Source of the DNA: Sandaracinus amylolyticus
GTDB lineage: Bacteria; Myxococcota_A; Polyangia; Polyangiales; Sandaracinaceae
Reading direction: 5' to 3'
DNA length: 64,000 bases
NCBI RefSeq assembly: GCF_000737325.1
Contig: NZ_CP011125.1
Location: 1,240,001 to 1,304,000 of the forward strand
Positions 35,434-44,254 of this stretch are shown here, piece by piece (position 1 is the first letter of the stretch; each line of letters opens with the position of its first letter). A program made the position numbers and the translations under genes. The notes under the pieces were generated by a model. That model was not told where the DNA came from. It searched no databases and saw nothing but the letters and a program-made list of their open reading frames with translations.

Positions 35434-36845
35434 CGGCGCGTGCGCACGGGATCGGGCCGTTCCGCGGCGCCGGCGACAGCAAGGATCGCGAGCGTCGCGT
35501 GCGCCGCGGCGCGAAGGCCCACCACAGCCTGCGCGAGCGCGGCATCGCGCTCGTGATCGCGATGACTGCGGTCGCGATCCTCGCGGTGATGCTCGCCGAC
35601 ATGCACGAGAGCACGACCGCGTCGTTCGTCGTGGCGACGACCGAGCGCGATCAGCTCCGCGCCGAGTACATGGCGAAGAGCGGGCTCAACCTCACGCGCC
35701 TGCTCGTCTCGCAGGAGCCCGCGATCCGCGCGACGGTCGCGCCGATCTACCAGCTGCTCACCGGTCGCGCGCCGCCGATGATCCCGGTGTGGTCGTACGC
35801 GAACGGGATCCTCCGTCCGTTCTGCGACTACGAGGGGATGCAGGAGTCGGGGATCATCAACACCGTCGGCGTGGACTTCGCCACGAGCGAGGGGCTCGGC
35901 GACACCGGCGGCACCTGCGAGATCATCGCGCTCGCCGAGAACGCGAAGCTCAACGTCAGCGATCCGCTCAACTTCGACGGCGATCGCGCCCGCACCGGCG
36001 TCGCGATGCAGATGTTCGCGCTGATGGGCGGCTATCAGTCGCCGTCGCCGTTCGATCCGCTCTTCGAGCAGCGCGACGCGGACGGGCAGTACACGTCGCG
36101 GCTCGACGTCGTGAGCGCGCTGATCGACTGGTGGGACTACGACGGCGACCGAACGACGTTCGATCCCGGCGCGAGCACCGTCGCCAGCGGCGGCGCCGAG
36201 GACGACGTGTACCGCATGTTCGACGACCCCTATCAGGCGAAGAACGCAGCCTTCGACTCGATCGAGGAGATCCGCCTGGTGCGCGGCGTCGGCGACGACT
36301 TCTGGGCGACGTTCGTCGAGCCCGATCCCGACGATCCGAACACGCGCGCGATCACGATCTACGGCTCGGGCGCGGTGAATCCGAACGAGGCGACGCCCGA
36401 GGTGCTCATCGCGCGCGTCTGCTCGATCCTCACCGATCAGCCGCTCTGCACGGACCCCGTCGAGGCGAGCAAGTTCATCCAGATCATGCGCACGCTGCGG
36501 ATGATCGCGCCGATCCCGTGGTTCACGCACCCGCGCGACTTCCGTGCGTTCCTCGAGGGGCGCGGCGGTGAGCGCGATCTCTATCCGATGCTCGCGGGCT
36601 TCCTCGGGGCGGACAACCCGATCCTCTTCCGGCCCGTGACGATGAGCGCGCAGCAGGGAACGCAGGTCGAGTCGGCGTTCGTCACCGCGGCGCGCATCCT
36701 GACGATCCAGTCGACCGGCACCGTCGGTCGCGCGACGGTCCGCGTGCGCACCGTCATGAACTTCCACGATCGCTGGACCCCGCCGCCGCCCAACGCGGGC
36801 ACGATGCCGGGGCTCGGCATCTTCTACTACTACCGGGTGGACTGA
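35430..36845 (+). CDS. gspK: Type II secretion pseudopilin tip protein GspK
   Basis: 471 residues from a GTG at 35430. The leader is long and basic (about 37 residues), then RG|IALVIAMTAVAILAVMLADM, which has no Glu5, as is usual for GspK. The long globular domain has TTERDQLRAEYMAKSGLNLTRLLV, IALAENAKLNVS, LIDWWDYDGD and GSGAVNPNEATPEVL, typical of GspK; the last resembles the tip domain signature VNINTA-like. Two cysteines in FCDYEG and GTCEIIA. The stop shares a base with the gspL ATG. Confidence 0.92.
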   Translation: MTARAHGIGPFRGAGDSKDRERRVRRGAKAHHSLRERGIALVIAMTAVAILAVMLADMHESTTASFVVATTERDQLRAEYMAKSGLNLTRLLVSQEPAIRATVAPIYQLLTGRAPPMIPVWSYANGILRPFCDYEGMQESGIINTVGVDFATSEGLGDTGGTCEIIALAENAKLNVSDPLNFDGDRARTGVAMQMFALMGGYQSPSPFDPLFEQRDADGQYTSRLDVVSALIDWWDYDGDRTTFDPGASTVASGGAEDDVYRMFDDPYQAKNAAFDSIEEIRLVRGVGDDFWATFVEPDPDDPNTRAITIYGSGAVNPNEATPEVLIARVCSILTDQPLCTDPVEASKFIQIMRTLRMIAPIPWFTHPRDFRAFLEGRGGERDLYPMLAGFLGADNPILFRPVTMSAQQGTQVESAFVTAARILTIQSTGTVGRATVRVRTVMNFHDRWTPPPPNAGTMPGLGIFYYYRVD

Positions 36846-38509
36846 TGGCGAACCTGTTGGGCATCGAGATCTCGCCCGACGCAGTGCGCGGCGTGCTCAT
36901 TCGTACGTCGCTGCGCAACAAGCAGATCGCGCGCTTCGAAGAGGTGCCGATCCTGCCGCCGAGCGCGCCCGAGCCCGCGCCCGCGCCGATGCTCGCGCCG
37001 GTGTCCGAGGCCTTCCCCGGCACCGAGCCCGCGCCGCCTCCGCCGAGCGAGCCCGAGGCGCCCGCCGAGCCGCCCGATCCGATCCGCGTCGCGCTCGAGG
37101 AGCTCGTGCGCCGCATGAGCCCGCCGCGCCCGTCGATCGTCGCGGCGCTGCCCGGTGAAGAGGCGTCGATGCGCCGCATCGAGCTGCCCGCGGCGGTCGC
37201 GAAGAAGATCGACGAGCTGCTCCCGATCGAGATGGAAGCGCTCGTGCCGTTCGACGCGGACGAGACGCTGCTCGATCACCAGACGATCGAGGTCGAGAAC
37301 GGCAAGCTCCACGCGCTCGTGGTCGCGGTGCCGAAGACGCGCATCCGCGGCTACCTCGATCAGCTCGCGGCGTGGCGCGTCGATCCGATCGAGCTCGCGG
37401 TGGGCGCCGCCGCGCTCGATGGCCTCGCGCAGGTCGTGCCCGCGCTCGCGACCGAAGGGCCGCACGTGATCGTGCACCTCGGCGCGCGCCGCACCGACGT
37501 CTGCATCCTGCGCCACGGCACGACCGCGCTCGCGCGCACGATCTCGGCGGGCGTCGACGACGCCGGCGACGCGGCGTTCGCGACGAGCGGCGGGGCGGGC
37601 AGCGCGTTCTCGGGCTCGCTCGCCGAGCGCCTGGCGCGCGAGCTGCGACAGACGCTCGCCGCGTGGCGCATGCAGGGCGGCGCGCCCCCGGTCGCGATCC
37701 ACGTGTCCGGTCATCGCGTCCACGACGAGCGCGTGCCGCAGTGGATCGGCGCGGTGCTGGGTCAGCCCGTCGAGCTCCTCGCGATCCCCGACACCCAGCC
37801 GGTCCCGACCGGGATCGAGCCGGTGGTGCGTGCGCGTTATGCGCTCGCGCTCGCGCTCGCCGCGCGTGGGCTCGGCAAGGCGAAGCGCCTCGATCTGCGC
37901 AAGGGCGAGTTCGTCGCGCGTCGCACGACCGGCGTGGTGCGGCAGCACGCGCCGCTCTTCGCCGCGTGCGCCGCGGCGATCGTGTGCGCGTTCCTCTTCT
38001 CGACGTACGCGCGCTGGTCGGTGCTCGACTCGCGGCGCGAGGCGCTCGAGGCGCAGCTCGCGCAGGTCACCCGCGATCGGCTCGGCGAGGAGACGCGCAG
38101 CACGACGCGCGCGCGCACGCTGCTCGAGAGCGGCGGCTCGCGCAGCGATCCGATGCCGCGCTTCACCGCGTACGACGCGCTCGCCGCGATCTCGGCGGCG
38201 ATCCCGACCGACGTCACGCACGACGTGCAGCGCCTGCACATCGATCTCGGCGACGACCGCAGCGGTGGTCACTTCGAGCTCGCGGGCATCGTGCGCTCGA
38301 TCGAGGATCGCGATCGCATCGCGCAGGCGCTCGGCCAAGTGGAGTGCTTCCGAGAGCTCGAGCTCGGACCGCTCACCCAGGCGCCCAACGATCGACGTCT
38401 CTATCGCGTCGAGGCGGACATCCTGTGCCCCGGTGACGAGCCCGCCGGCGGCGGTCCCACCAAGCGCGGCCGCAGCGGCCGCTCGCGCGCCGCGGAGGGC
38501 GAGCAATGA
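36845..38509 (+). CDS. gspL: Type II secretion platform protein GspL/PilM-like
   Basis: 554 residues. N-terminal actin-like cytoplasmic domain (GIEISPDAVRGVLI at the start, and PAAVAKKIDELLPIEMEALVPFD), with a Pro/Ala-rich insert at about residues 40-75. It later has HVIVHLGARRTDVCIL and LARTISAG, as in PilM-type ASKHA folds. A single membrane helix is near residues 373-390 (LFAACAAAIVCAFLFSTYAR), followed by a coiled segment and a ferredoxin-like C-terminal domain, and a basic low-complexity tail. It recruits GspE to the membrane. The last 4 bases overlap gspM. Confidence 0.85.
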   Translation: MANLLGIEISPDAVRGVLIRTSLRNKQIARFEEVPILPPSAPEPAPAPMLAPVSEAFPGTEPAPPPPSEPEAPAEPPDPIRVALEELVRRMSPPRPSIVAALPGEEASMRRIELPAAVAKKIDELLPIEMEALVPFDADETLLDHQTIEVENGKLHALVVAVPKTRIRGYLDQLAAWRVDPIELAVGAAALDGLAQVVPALATEGPHVIVHLGARRTDVCILRHGTTALARTISAGVDDAGDAAFATSGGAGSAFSGSLAERLARELRQTLAAWRMQGGAPPVAIHVSGHRVHDERVPQWIGAVLGQPVELLAIPDTQPVPTGIEPVVRARYALALALAARGLGKAKRLDLRKGEFVARRTTGVVRQHAPLFAACAAAIVCAFLFSTYARWSVLDSRREALEAQLAQVTRDRLGEETRSTTRARTLLESGGSRSDPMPRFTAYDALAAISAAIPTDVTHDVQRLHIDLGDDRSGGHFELAGIVRSIEDRDRIAQALGQVECFRELELGPLTQAPNDRRLYRVEADILCPGDEPAGGGPTKRGRSGRSRAAEGEQ

Positions 38510-39150
38510 ATCGGTTCGAGTCCCTGCGAGCGCAGTGGGAAGCGCTCACCGAGCGCGAGAAGCGCCTGGTGCGCGCGCTCGGCATCGTCGCGGCGCTCGT
38601 CGTGATCATGCTTCCCGTCTATCTGCTCTCGAGCGCGATCGGCGAGCTCGAGGAGCAGAACGAGGAGATCGCGAGCGTGCTCTCGGAGATCGAGCGCGCC
38701 GAGGATCGCCTCGCGCAGCGCGAGGCCGAGCGCAACGCCGCCGAGGCGCGCTACGCACAGCGCGCGCCCGAGCTCGGCACGTTCCTCGAAGGACGCTCGA
38801 GCGCGCGCGAGATGCAGATCGCGTCGGTGACGAACCAGCCCGAGGTGCAGGAAGGTCGGTTCCGCAAGCGCCACGTGCGCGCGAGCTTTCCCGGCACGAC
38901 GCTGCGCCAGGCGATCCGCCTGATGACCGACCTCGAGAGCGCGCCGTATCCGATCGCGATCGAGCGCGTGCACGTCGATCACTTCCAGGAAGGCGATCAC
39001 TACAACCTCGAGCTCGGCGTCGTCACCTTCGACCGCAGCGGCGGTGATCGCGACGCGGGCGCGGGCGCAGCGCCCGGCGATCGGCCGACCGCAGTGCGCC
39101 CGGTGGGCCCCGGCGGCGCCGTGCGCGCGGGACCTCCCTCTCCTCCGTGA
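38506..39150 (+). CDS. gspM: Type II secretion platform protein GspM
   Basis: 214 residues. N-terminal cytoplasmic amphipathic stretch WEALTEREKRLVRALG then one membrane helix (IVAALVVIMLPVYLLSSAI, residues about 24-42), then a coiled coil (ELEEQNEEIASVLSEIERAEDRLAQREAE) and a small ferredoxin-like domain ending FDRSGGD. Such a layout is standard for GspM, partner of GspL. A disordered Gly/Pro tail of about 35 residues follows. It overlaps gspL by 4 bases. Confidence 0.85.
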   Translation: MNRFESLRAQWEALTEREKRLVRALGIVAALVVIMLPVYLLSSAIGELEEQNEEIASVLSEIERAEDRLAQREAERNAAEARYAQRAPELGTFLEGRSSAREMQIASVTNQPEVQEGRFRKRHVRASFPGTTLRQAIRLMTDLESAPYPIAIERVHVDHFQEGDHYNLELGVVTFDRSGGDRDAGAGAAPGDRPTAVRPVGPGGAVRAGPPSPP

Positions 39151-39163
39151 TCCGAGGATCGAC

Positions 39164-40153
39164 GTGAACCTGCCCTTCAGCCTCAGCGAGCGCGCGAAGA
39201 CGAACCTCCGCCGGTTCGTGCTCTATCCGCTCTGGTTCCTCTTCTGCTTCGTCACGTTCGCGTACTGCACGTTCCCCTACGACCGCGTGCGCGATCGGAT
39301 CGAGGACGAGGTCGAGCGCGCGATGCCGGGCGCGGAGCTCGACATCGTCGATCTCTCGCCCTCGTGGATCACGGGTGTGGAGCTCACGGGCGTGAGCCTC
39401 ACGCTGCCCGCCGAGGAAGAAGGCGAGCGCCCGACCGCGCTCACGCTCACGACCGTCACCGCGCGCGTCGGGCTGCTCGATCTGATCGGCGGCACCACGT
39501 CGGTCGGCTTCTACGCGGAGCTCGGCGGCGGCGGCACGATCGAGGGCCGCTACTCCGACGGCGAGACGAGCACGCAGGTGCAGGCGCATCTCGTCGACGT
39601 CGCGCTGCAGCGCATCGGGCCGCTGCGCCGCTACGTGCAGCTGCCGATCGCCGGCACGCTGGGCGGCGACATCGACGTGACCATCGCGGACGAGGCCGCG
39701 AACACCGAAGGTCAAGTCACCTTGACCATCGCGGGGCTCAGCGTGGGAGACGGCCGGGCGCGCCTCGAGATCCCGGGCATGCGCGGCACGGGCATCACCG
39801 TCGAGCAGCTCAACGCGGGCGACCTCAACCTCCGCATGCAGATCGAGCGCGGCGTGGGGCGCGTGCAGCAGCTGACCTCTTCGAGCGACGATCTCGAGCT
39901 GCGCGGCGCGGGCACGGTGCGGCTGTTGCGCCCGCTGCGGATGTCGAACGTCGACGTGATCCTGCGCTTCGAGATCAAGCAGCCCTACCGCGAGCGCAAC
40001 GATCGCACCCGCGCGATCTTCACGATGGTCGACATGGCCCCCGACGTGCGCGCGTACCGCGCGCCCGACGGCGCGTTCCAGCTGCGCGTCGCCGGCTCGT
40101 TCGGCTCGAGCATCCGCGCGTCGGGCGCGGGAAACGCGACGCTCGCGCAGTGA
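39164..40153 (+). CDS. gspN: Type II secretion protein GspN
   Basis: 329 residues from a GTG at 39164, preceded by GAGGA. One membrane helix near the N-terminus (FVLYPLWFLFCFVTFAYCTF, residues about 17-36), then a long beta-rich periplasmic domain with DRVRDRIEDEVERAMPGAELDIVDLSPSWITGVELTGVSLTLP, and later GRYSDGETSTQVQAHLVDVAL. AsmA-like repeated strands are apparent. GspN occurs in some type II systems, including those of Deltaproteobacteria and Myxococcota. It is the last gene of the operon and 107 bases before the Hsp70 gene. Confidence 0.85.
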   Translation: MNLPFSLSERAKTNLRRFVLYPLWFLFCFVTFAYCTFPYDRVRDRIEDEVERAMPGAELDIVDLSPSWITGVELTGVSLTLPAEEEGERPTALTLTTVTARVGLLDLIGGTTSVGFYAELGGGGTIEGRYSDGETSTQVQAHLVDVALQRIGPLRRYVQLPIAGTLGGDIDVTIADEAANTEGQVTLTIAGLSVGDGRARLEIPGMRGTGITVEQLNAGDLNLRMQIERGVGRVQQLTSSSDDLELRGAGTVRLLRPLRMSNVDVILRFEIKQPYRERNDRTRAIFTMVDMAPDVRAYRAPDGAFQLRVAGSFGSSIRASGAGNATLAQ

Positions 40154-40260
40154 GCGCGGTGCGCGACGCGTGAGGAGCGTCGCCGTGACGGGCGGGTGAT
40201 CCTCACACTTCTCCCACCATCGCTGTCGACAGTGTCTCGGTACACGGGCATCTTCGCCGG

Positions 40261-42096
40261 ATGCCCCGCGTCGTCGGAATCGACCTCGGCACGACGAATT
40301 GTTGTGTCGCAGCCGTCGATGGATTTCGTCCGAGAGCGCTCCTCAATCGCGCGGGATACAAGACGACACCGTCGGTCATCGCGGTGACCGAGGACGGGCG
40401 TCGCCTCGTCGGACAGCTCGCGGTGCGCCAGGCGGTGATGAACCCCGAGCACACCGTGCACGCGGCCAAGCGCCTGATCGGCCGCCCCTACGACTCGCCG
40501 CAGGTGCGGCACGCGATCGAGCACAGCGCGTTCCGCATCGTGGAAGGTGCGAACGGCGACGCACGCATCGAGCTGCGCGGCCGCGCGTACTCGGTGCCCG
40601 AGCTCTCCGCGATGCTGCTCCACGAGATGCGCGTCGTCGCGGAGCAGCACCTCGGCGACGTCGTCGATCGCGCGGTCGTGACGGTGCCCGCGTACTTCAA
40701 CGACACGCAGCGGCAGGCGGTGCGCGACGCGGGGCGCATCGCCGGGCTCGAGGTCGTCCGCATCCTCAACGAGCCCACGGCGGCGGCGATCGCGTACGGC
40801 TTCGAGCGCGAGGAGCGCAAGACGATCGTCGTCTACGACATGGGCGGCGGCACGTTCGACGTGTCGATCGTGCGCGTCGACCCGACCGTCGGGTTCGACG
40901 TGATCGCGACCACCGGCGACTCGTACCTCGGCGGCGAGGACTTCGACCATCGCGTGCTCGCGTGGCTGCTCGCGAGCATCGAGAAGCGACACGGGCTCGT
41001 GCTGCGCGACGATCCCACCGCGCTCCAGCGCCTGCGCGAGGCCGCGCAGAAGGCGAAGTGCGAGCTCAGCGAGACGCACGACGCGGAGATCCAGCTGCCG
41101 TTCCTCGCGAACGGCGAGGGCGGTGCGTTCCACTTCGAGACGCGGCTCGCGCGCGCGCAGCTCGAGCGCATGACGGGCGATCTCGTCACGCGCAGCCTGC
41201 AGATCTGCGAGCGCGCGCTGCGGCTCGCGGAGATCCGCGTGAGCGACGTCGACGAGGTGATCCTGGTCGGCGGCATGACGCGCATGCCTGCGATCCAGCG
41301 CGCGGTCACGGAGTTCTTCGAGCGCGAGCCGTGTCGCGGCGTGCACCCCGACGAGGTCGTCGCGCTCGGCGCGGCGATCACCGCGTTCTCGCTGCAGGGC
41401 GAGGCGCAGAGCGGCGTGTTCCCGGGAGGGACGATGCCGCTGCGCGACGTCACCGCGCACTCGCTCGGCATCATGGTCGCGGGTGGGCGCTACGACGTGC
41501 TGGTCCCCGCGAACACGACGGTGCCGACGCGCACGACGAGTGTGTTCGCGACGAGCCGCGACGATCAGCAGATCGTGAAGATCGTGGTGCTGCAGGGCGA
41601 GAGCGAGGTCGCGCGCGAGAACGACTTCCTCGCGCAGTTCGCGCTGACGGGCCTGCGTCGCGCGCCGGCGGGCGAGGTCGAGGTCGAGGTCGCGTTCGAG
41701 ATCGACGAGGACGGGATCTTCCGCGTCGCGGCGATGGACGTCGAGAGCGGCGAGGCGCAGACGATCGAGGTCGTCGCGCAGAGCGGGCTCGACGAGGCGG
41801 AGATCGCGCGGATGATGCACGAGGCGCAGTCGTACATGGCCGAGCGCCGCCGCCTCGAGGAGCACGAGCGCGCGCGCCAGGGCCTCGAGGTCGCGCTCGC
41901 GGAGATCGATCGCGTGCTGCCCGAGGCCGAGCGTCGCATCGAGCGCATCACGATCGCGCCGACGGCGATCACGAAGGCTCGCGAGATCGCGGAGCACGTG
42001 CGCGCGGTCGCGCGCGACAGCGATCCGCGCGACCTGGTCCGCCACGCGAAAGAGCTCGAAGCGCTCGCCAGCGAGATCAAGCTGGCGCTCGGCTGA
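40261..42096 (+). CDS. Hsp70 (DnaK-like) chaperone
   Basis: 611 residues. ATPase domain with IDLGTTNCCVAAVDG at the start, AVVTVPAYFNDTQRQAVRDAG, ILNEPTAAAIAYGF, VVYDMGGGTFDVSIV and VGGMTRMPAIQ, all catalytic positions intact. The substrate-binding domain has the TAHSLGIMV start, TTVPTRTTSVFAT and NDFLAQFALTGLRRAP, followed by a helical lid of about 100 residues. It lacks the EEVD-like disordered tail of DnaK, and no grpE or dnaJ is adjacent. It is thus likely one of several Hsp70 paralogues that myxobacteria carry, not necessarily the housekeeping DnaK. No CIRCE element was recognised; a CTGTCGACAG palindrome lies 40 bases upstream at about 40219-40233. Confidence 0.9.
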   Translation: MPRVVGIDLGTTNCCVAAVDGFRPRALLNRAGYKTTPSVIAVTEDGRRLVGQLAVRQAVMNPEHTVHAAKRLIGRPYDSPQVRHAIEHSAFRIVEGANGDARIELRGRAYSVPELSAMLLHEMRVVAEQHLGDVVDRAVVTVPAYFNDTQRQAVRDAGRIAGLEVVRILNEPTAAAIAYGFEREERKTIVVYDMGGGTFDVSIVRVDPTVGFDVIATTGDSYLGGEDFDHRVLAWLLASIEKRHGLVLRDDPTALQRLREAAQKAKCELSETHDAEIQLPFLANGEGGAFHFETRLARAQLERMTGDLVTRSLQICERALRLAEIRVSDVDEVILVGGMTRMPAIQRAVTEFFEREPCRGVHPDEVVALGAAITAFSLQGEAQSGVFPGGTMPLRDVTAHSLGIMVAGGRYDVLVPANTTVPTRTTSVFATSRDDQQIVKIVVLQGESEVARENDFLAQFALTGLRRAPAGEVEVEVAFEIDEDGIFRVAAMDVESGEAQTIEVVAQSGLDEAEIARMMHEAQSYMAERRRLEEHERARQGLEVALAEIDRVLPEAERRIERITIAPTAITKAREIAEHVRAVARDSDPRDLVRHAKELEALASEIKLALG

Positions 42097-42103
42097 CTCC
42101 TGC

Positions 42104-42149
42104 GAGGAGAGCAGGAGCGAGAACCGAGAGTTTCTGAGGAGAGCAGGAG
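42104..42149. repeat. 14-bp direct repeat pair after the Hsp70 gene
   Basis: The sequence GAGGAGAGCAGGAG occurs at 42104-42117 and exactly again at 42136-42149, a spacing of 32 bases. A related purine-rich stretch occurs further on. A post-termination or mRNA-end role is possible; nothing more is shown. Confidence 0.6.
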
Positions 42150-42241
42150 GAGGAGGAAGACCACGTGAGTGGGTCTTCTCGCCGACGTGTGGAGCGCTCA
42201 CGCGCCCGGACGAAAGAAGGGAGAGAGCTGGGGGACACCCG

Positions 42242-42338
42242 CGACTGGACACGCCGGCGACTCGACAGGCCGGCGACTCGACACGCGGGCCATCGACGAC
42301 GACGGTCATCGTCGACGACGGCCATCGACGACGACAGC
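42242..42338. repeat. Two adjacent arrays of three 16-bp tandem repeats
   Basis: Array A has three 16-base units at 42242-42257, 42258-42273 and 42274-42289, consensus CGACTCGACACGCCGG with one or two differences per unit. After a single base (42290), array B has three different 16-base units at 42291-42306, 42307-42322 and 42323-42338, consensus CATCGACGACGACGGC. Both thus have the same period of 16, unrelated to codon periodicity of three. Array B is partly self-complementary (CGTCGACG). Function unknown; iteron-like protein binding or replication-slippage products are both possible. Confidence 0.8.
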
Positions 42339-42509
42339 CACCCTCGAAGGCACTGCGCGTGAGTCGCGACGACCTGCGGGCGCGATACCGTGGTCTTCCT
42401 GACCCTCCTGCCTTCCTCGAAAAACTCTCCTCCGAAGAGAGCAATGAGCGCAGGAGGGCGGAAACGAAGTCGCGAGGATGGCAGTCCTGCTCCTCGGCGG
42501 GCAGGTTCC

Positions 42510-43634
42510 TCAGCGCGTGACGGGCGCCAGGGTGCGGGCTGCCGCGCGGAAGCGCGGGAGCCAGCGCGTGCCGCCGCTCGCCTCGGTGCTGCCGAGGATC
42601 ATGAACGCCGCGTCGCCGCGGAAGACCAGCGCCGTGTACGTCGCGAGCCGCGGGTCCTCGGTCGTCGTCACCGAGCGATCGCAGCCGGTCAGCTCGCCGC
42701 CTTCGATCGTTCCTTGCTGGAGGTCCGGTCCGCCCGAGAGCTGCACCAGCTGCCCGAGGATCTGCGGGCACAGCTCGGTGCGCTCGGTCGCGGGCACGTC
42801 GATCGGCAGCGGCATCAGCAGCATCATCGGCTGGCCCACGCCCGGCGGCGGCTGCCCGTCGGTCGAGTACGTCACGTTCGTGCTCGCGGCGCGCACCAGC
42901 TGCAGGCCCGTGCCGGGATCGATGCGGTAGCCGAGCGCCGCCTCGGGATCGATCGCGACCGCCGCATCGATCTGCGTCGTCAGCACGCTCGTGCGCAGGT
43001 ACGCGCGCATCTGCTCGCTGCGGTTCGCCGCGTAGAGCCCCATCACCGCGACGCTGCGCGTGCCCTGACGCGCGACGATCCACACGCGCTCGAGCTGGGT
43101 CTGGCCCTGCTCCATGCGATCGATGACCAGCGTGGCCGGCACGCCGTTCACCTGGATCTCCTCGCTCTCGAGCTCCTCGGCCGACGCCCGCAGACCGCTC
43201 CGGAACTGCTGGTGCACGGAGAGATCACCCTCGGCCGCCGCGATCACGATCTGCAGCCGACGGCGCGGGTGCACGAGCGTCGATCCCGACGCCGAGCGCT
43301 CGGTGCCGCGCGGCGGCTCGAGGCTCACGCCGGTGCCCGGGATCGTGACGCGCTCGCCGAGCGGGAAGTCGACCTCGCCCTCGGCGATCGGCTCCTCGTC
43401 GTCCTCGGCCGGCGCCTCGGCGTCCTCCTCCGGCTCCTCGTCCGATCGCTCGCCGGCGCGGGGCGCGCGTCGCGCGCGACGCCCTCCGCCCTCCTCGTCC
43501 GCCGCGACCGCATCACCGTCCTGGATCGGCCTCGCGCCACCGCACGCGACCAGCGCGTGCGCGATCACCAGCGCGGCCATCATCGGAATCGAACCCTTCG
43601 CGGCGATCAGTCCGCGAGCTCGCAAAATCTGCAT
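42510..43634 (-). CDS. Lipoprotein of unknown function
   Basis: 374 residues from the ATG at 43634, which has GAGAGG upstream. Signal with lipobox ALVAC at about residue 31. A disordered, highly acidic and Arg-containing linker (about residues 40-95, including EDAEAPAEDDEEPIAEGE) precedes a folded region beginning FPLGERVTIPGTGVSLEPP, which has the look of the proteins that assess or bind ligands near PrsW-like or photosystem PsbP-like folds (GFSLxxP patterns), but this is only suggestive. VNGVPATLVIDRMEQGQTQLERVWIVARQGTRSVAVMGLY is the best-ordered part. A pair of cysteines is at ELCPQ and LTGCDR. It follows the PH-domain gene by 9 bases, so the two form an operon. Confidence 0.68.
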   Translation of the reverse strand: MQILRARGLIAAKGSIPMMAALVIAHALVACGGARPIQDGDAVAADEEGGGRRARRAPRAGERSDEEPEEDAEAPAEDDEEPIAEGEVDFPLGERVTIPGTGVSLEPPRGTERSASGSTLVHPRRRLQIVIAAAEGDLSVHQQFRSGLRASAEELESEEIQVNGVPATLVIDRMEQGQTQLERVWIVARQGTRSVAVMGLYAANRSEQMRAYLRTSVLTTQIDAAVAIDPEAALGYRIDPGTGLQLVRAASTNVTYSTDGQPPPGVGQPMMLLMPLPIDVPATERTELCPQILGQLVQLSGGPDLQQGTIEGGELTGCDRSVTTTEDPRLATYTALVFRGDAAFMILGSTEASGGTRWLPRFRAAARTLAPVTR

Positions 43635-43643
43635 CGTGCCCTC

Positions 43644-44171
43644 TCAAACGGAATCGAAGCGCCGCACGCCGCGACGCGCCTTGTCGGCCTCGGTCGCAGC
43701 GCGCAGCTGCTCGTAGAGCGCGCGCACGTCGGTGCGCAGGTGCGCGAGCCGGACCTCGCCCTTCGCGCTGCGATCGGTCGTCGCGAGCGTGAGGTTCCCG
43801 GTGCCGAGCAGGCGCTGACCGAGCGGGAGATCGACCGCGTAGTCGTCGACGCGATAGAGATCGATCTGCTCGATCTTCTTGTTCAGCATCCCCGACTCGA
43901 TCACGACGCGGCTCGTCGTGAGCCGGTAGTGCGTGCCGCGCGAGCGGACCCAGAGCCACACGAGCCCGAGCCCGAGCGTCAGCGCGACGAAGAGCGCCTC
44001 GAGCACGCCGGGCACGAGGGCAGGGTGGCCCTCGAAGATCACGCGCTCCGGCGGCGCTGCATCCCCGCCGCTCGCGCGTCGCGGCGGCTCGCCCAGCGAC
44101 GCTCCGCACGACGGGCAGATCGCGGGGTTCGGCTGCGGGAGGTCGGTCTCGCAGTGAGGGCAGCGCTGCAT
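43644..44171 (-). CDS. Zinc-ribbon plus PH-domain (bPH2-like) membrane protein
   Basis: 175 residues. N-terminal zinc ribbon with CPHC and CPSC pairs ([23 protein letters not shown]). One or two hydrophobic segments follow ([21 protein letters not shown], residues about 52-74). Then the bacterial PH-like domain: [57 protein letters not shown], the typical YxLTxxRvi...r.e.i.l.ri..v..... pattern. The C-terminus is a basic helix. This family is uncharacterised; it may scaffold at the membrane. First gene of a pair with the downstream lipoprotein. Confidence 0.78.
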   Translation of the reverse strand: MQRCPHCETDLPQPNPAICPSCGASLGEPPRRASGGDAAPPERVIFEGHPALVPGVLEALFVALTLGLGLVWLWVRSRGTHYRLTTSRVVIESGMLNKKIEQIDLYRVDDYAVDLPLGQRLLGTGNLTLATTDRSAKGEVRLAHLRTDVRALYEQLRAATEADKARRGVRRFDSV

Positions 44172-44254
44172 CCGGCGGACTACTACGCAAAAACGGGCGT
44201 TGCGGCAAAGAACCGCTCGCAGGTGCCCTTGTTCCGCGCAAGACTCGCGCGGCG

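Larger units (their letters stand above)
42097..42509. other. Intergenic stretch with repeats and no supported gene
   Basis: 413 bases between the Hsp70 stop and the convergent lipoprotein stop. It holds two 14-bp direct repeats near its start, a 7-bp hairpin GAAGACC/GGTCTTC at 42156-42178, two 16-bp repeat arrays at 42242-42338 and a purine-rich half. A 65-residue frame at 42165-42362 simply reads through the repeats and looks like Arg/Ser/Asp-rich low-complexity, so it is not called. Confidence 0.6.

Noticed and set aside
40154-40260. Possible heat-shock operator before the Hsp70 gene
   Set aside because: No CIRCE sequence is present; the CTGTCGACAG palindrome is too short and common to support a call.
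42165-42362. 65-residue frame across the 16-bp repeats
   Set aside because: Its residues are simply the translated repeats; there is no ribosome site and no family.
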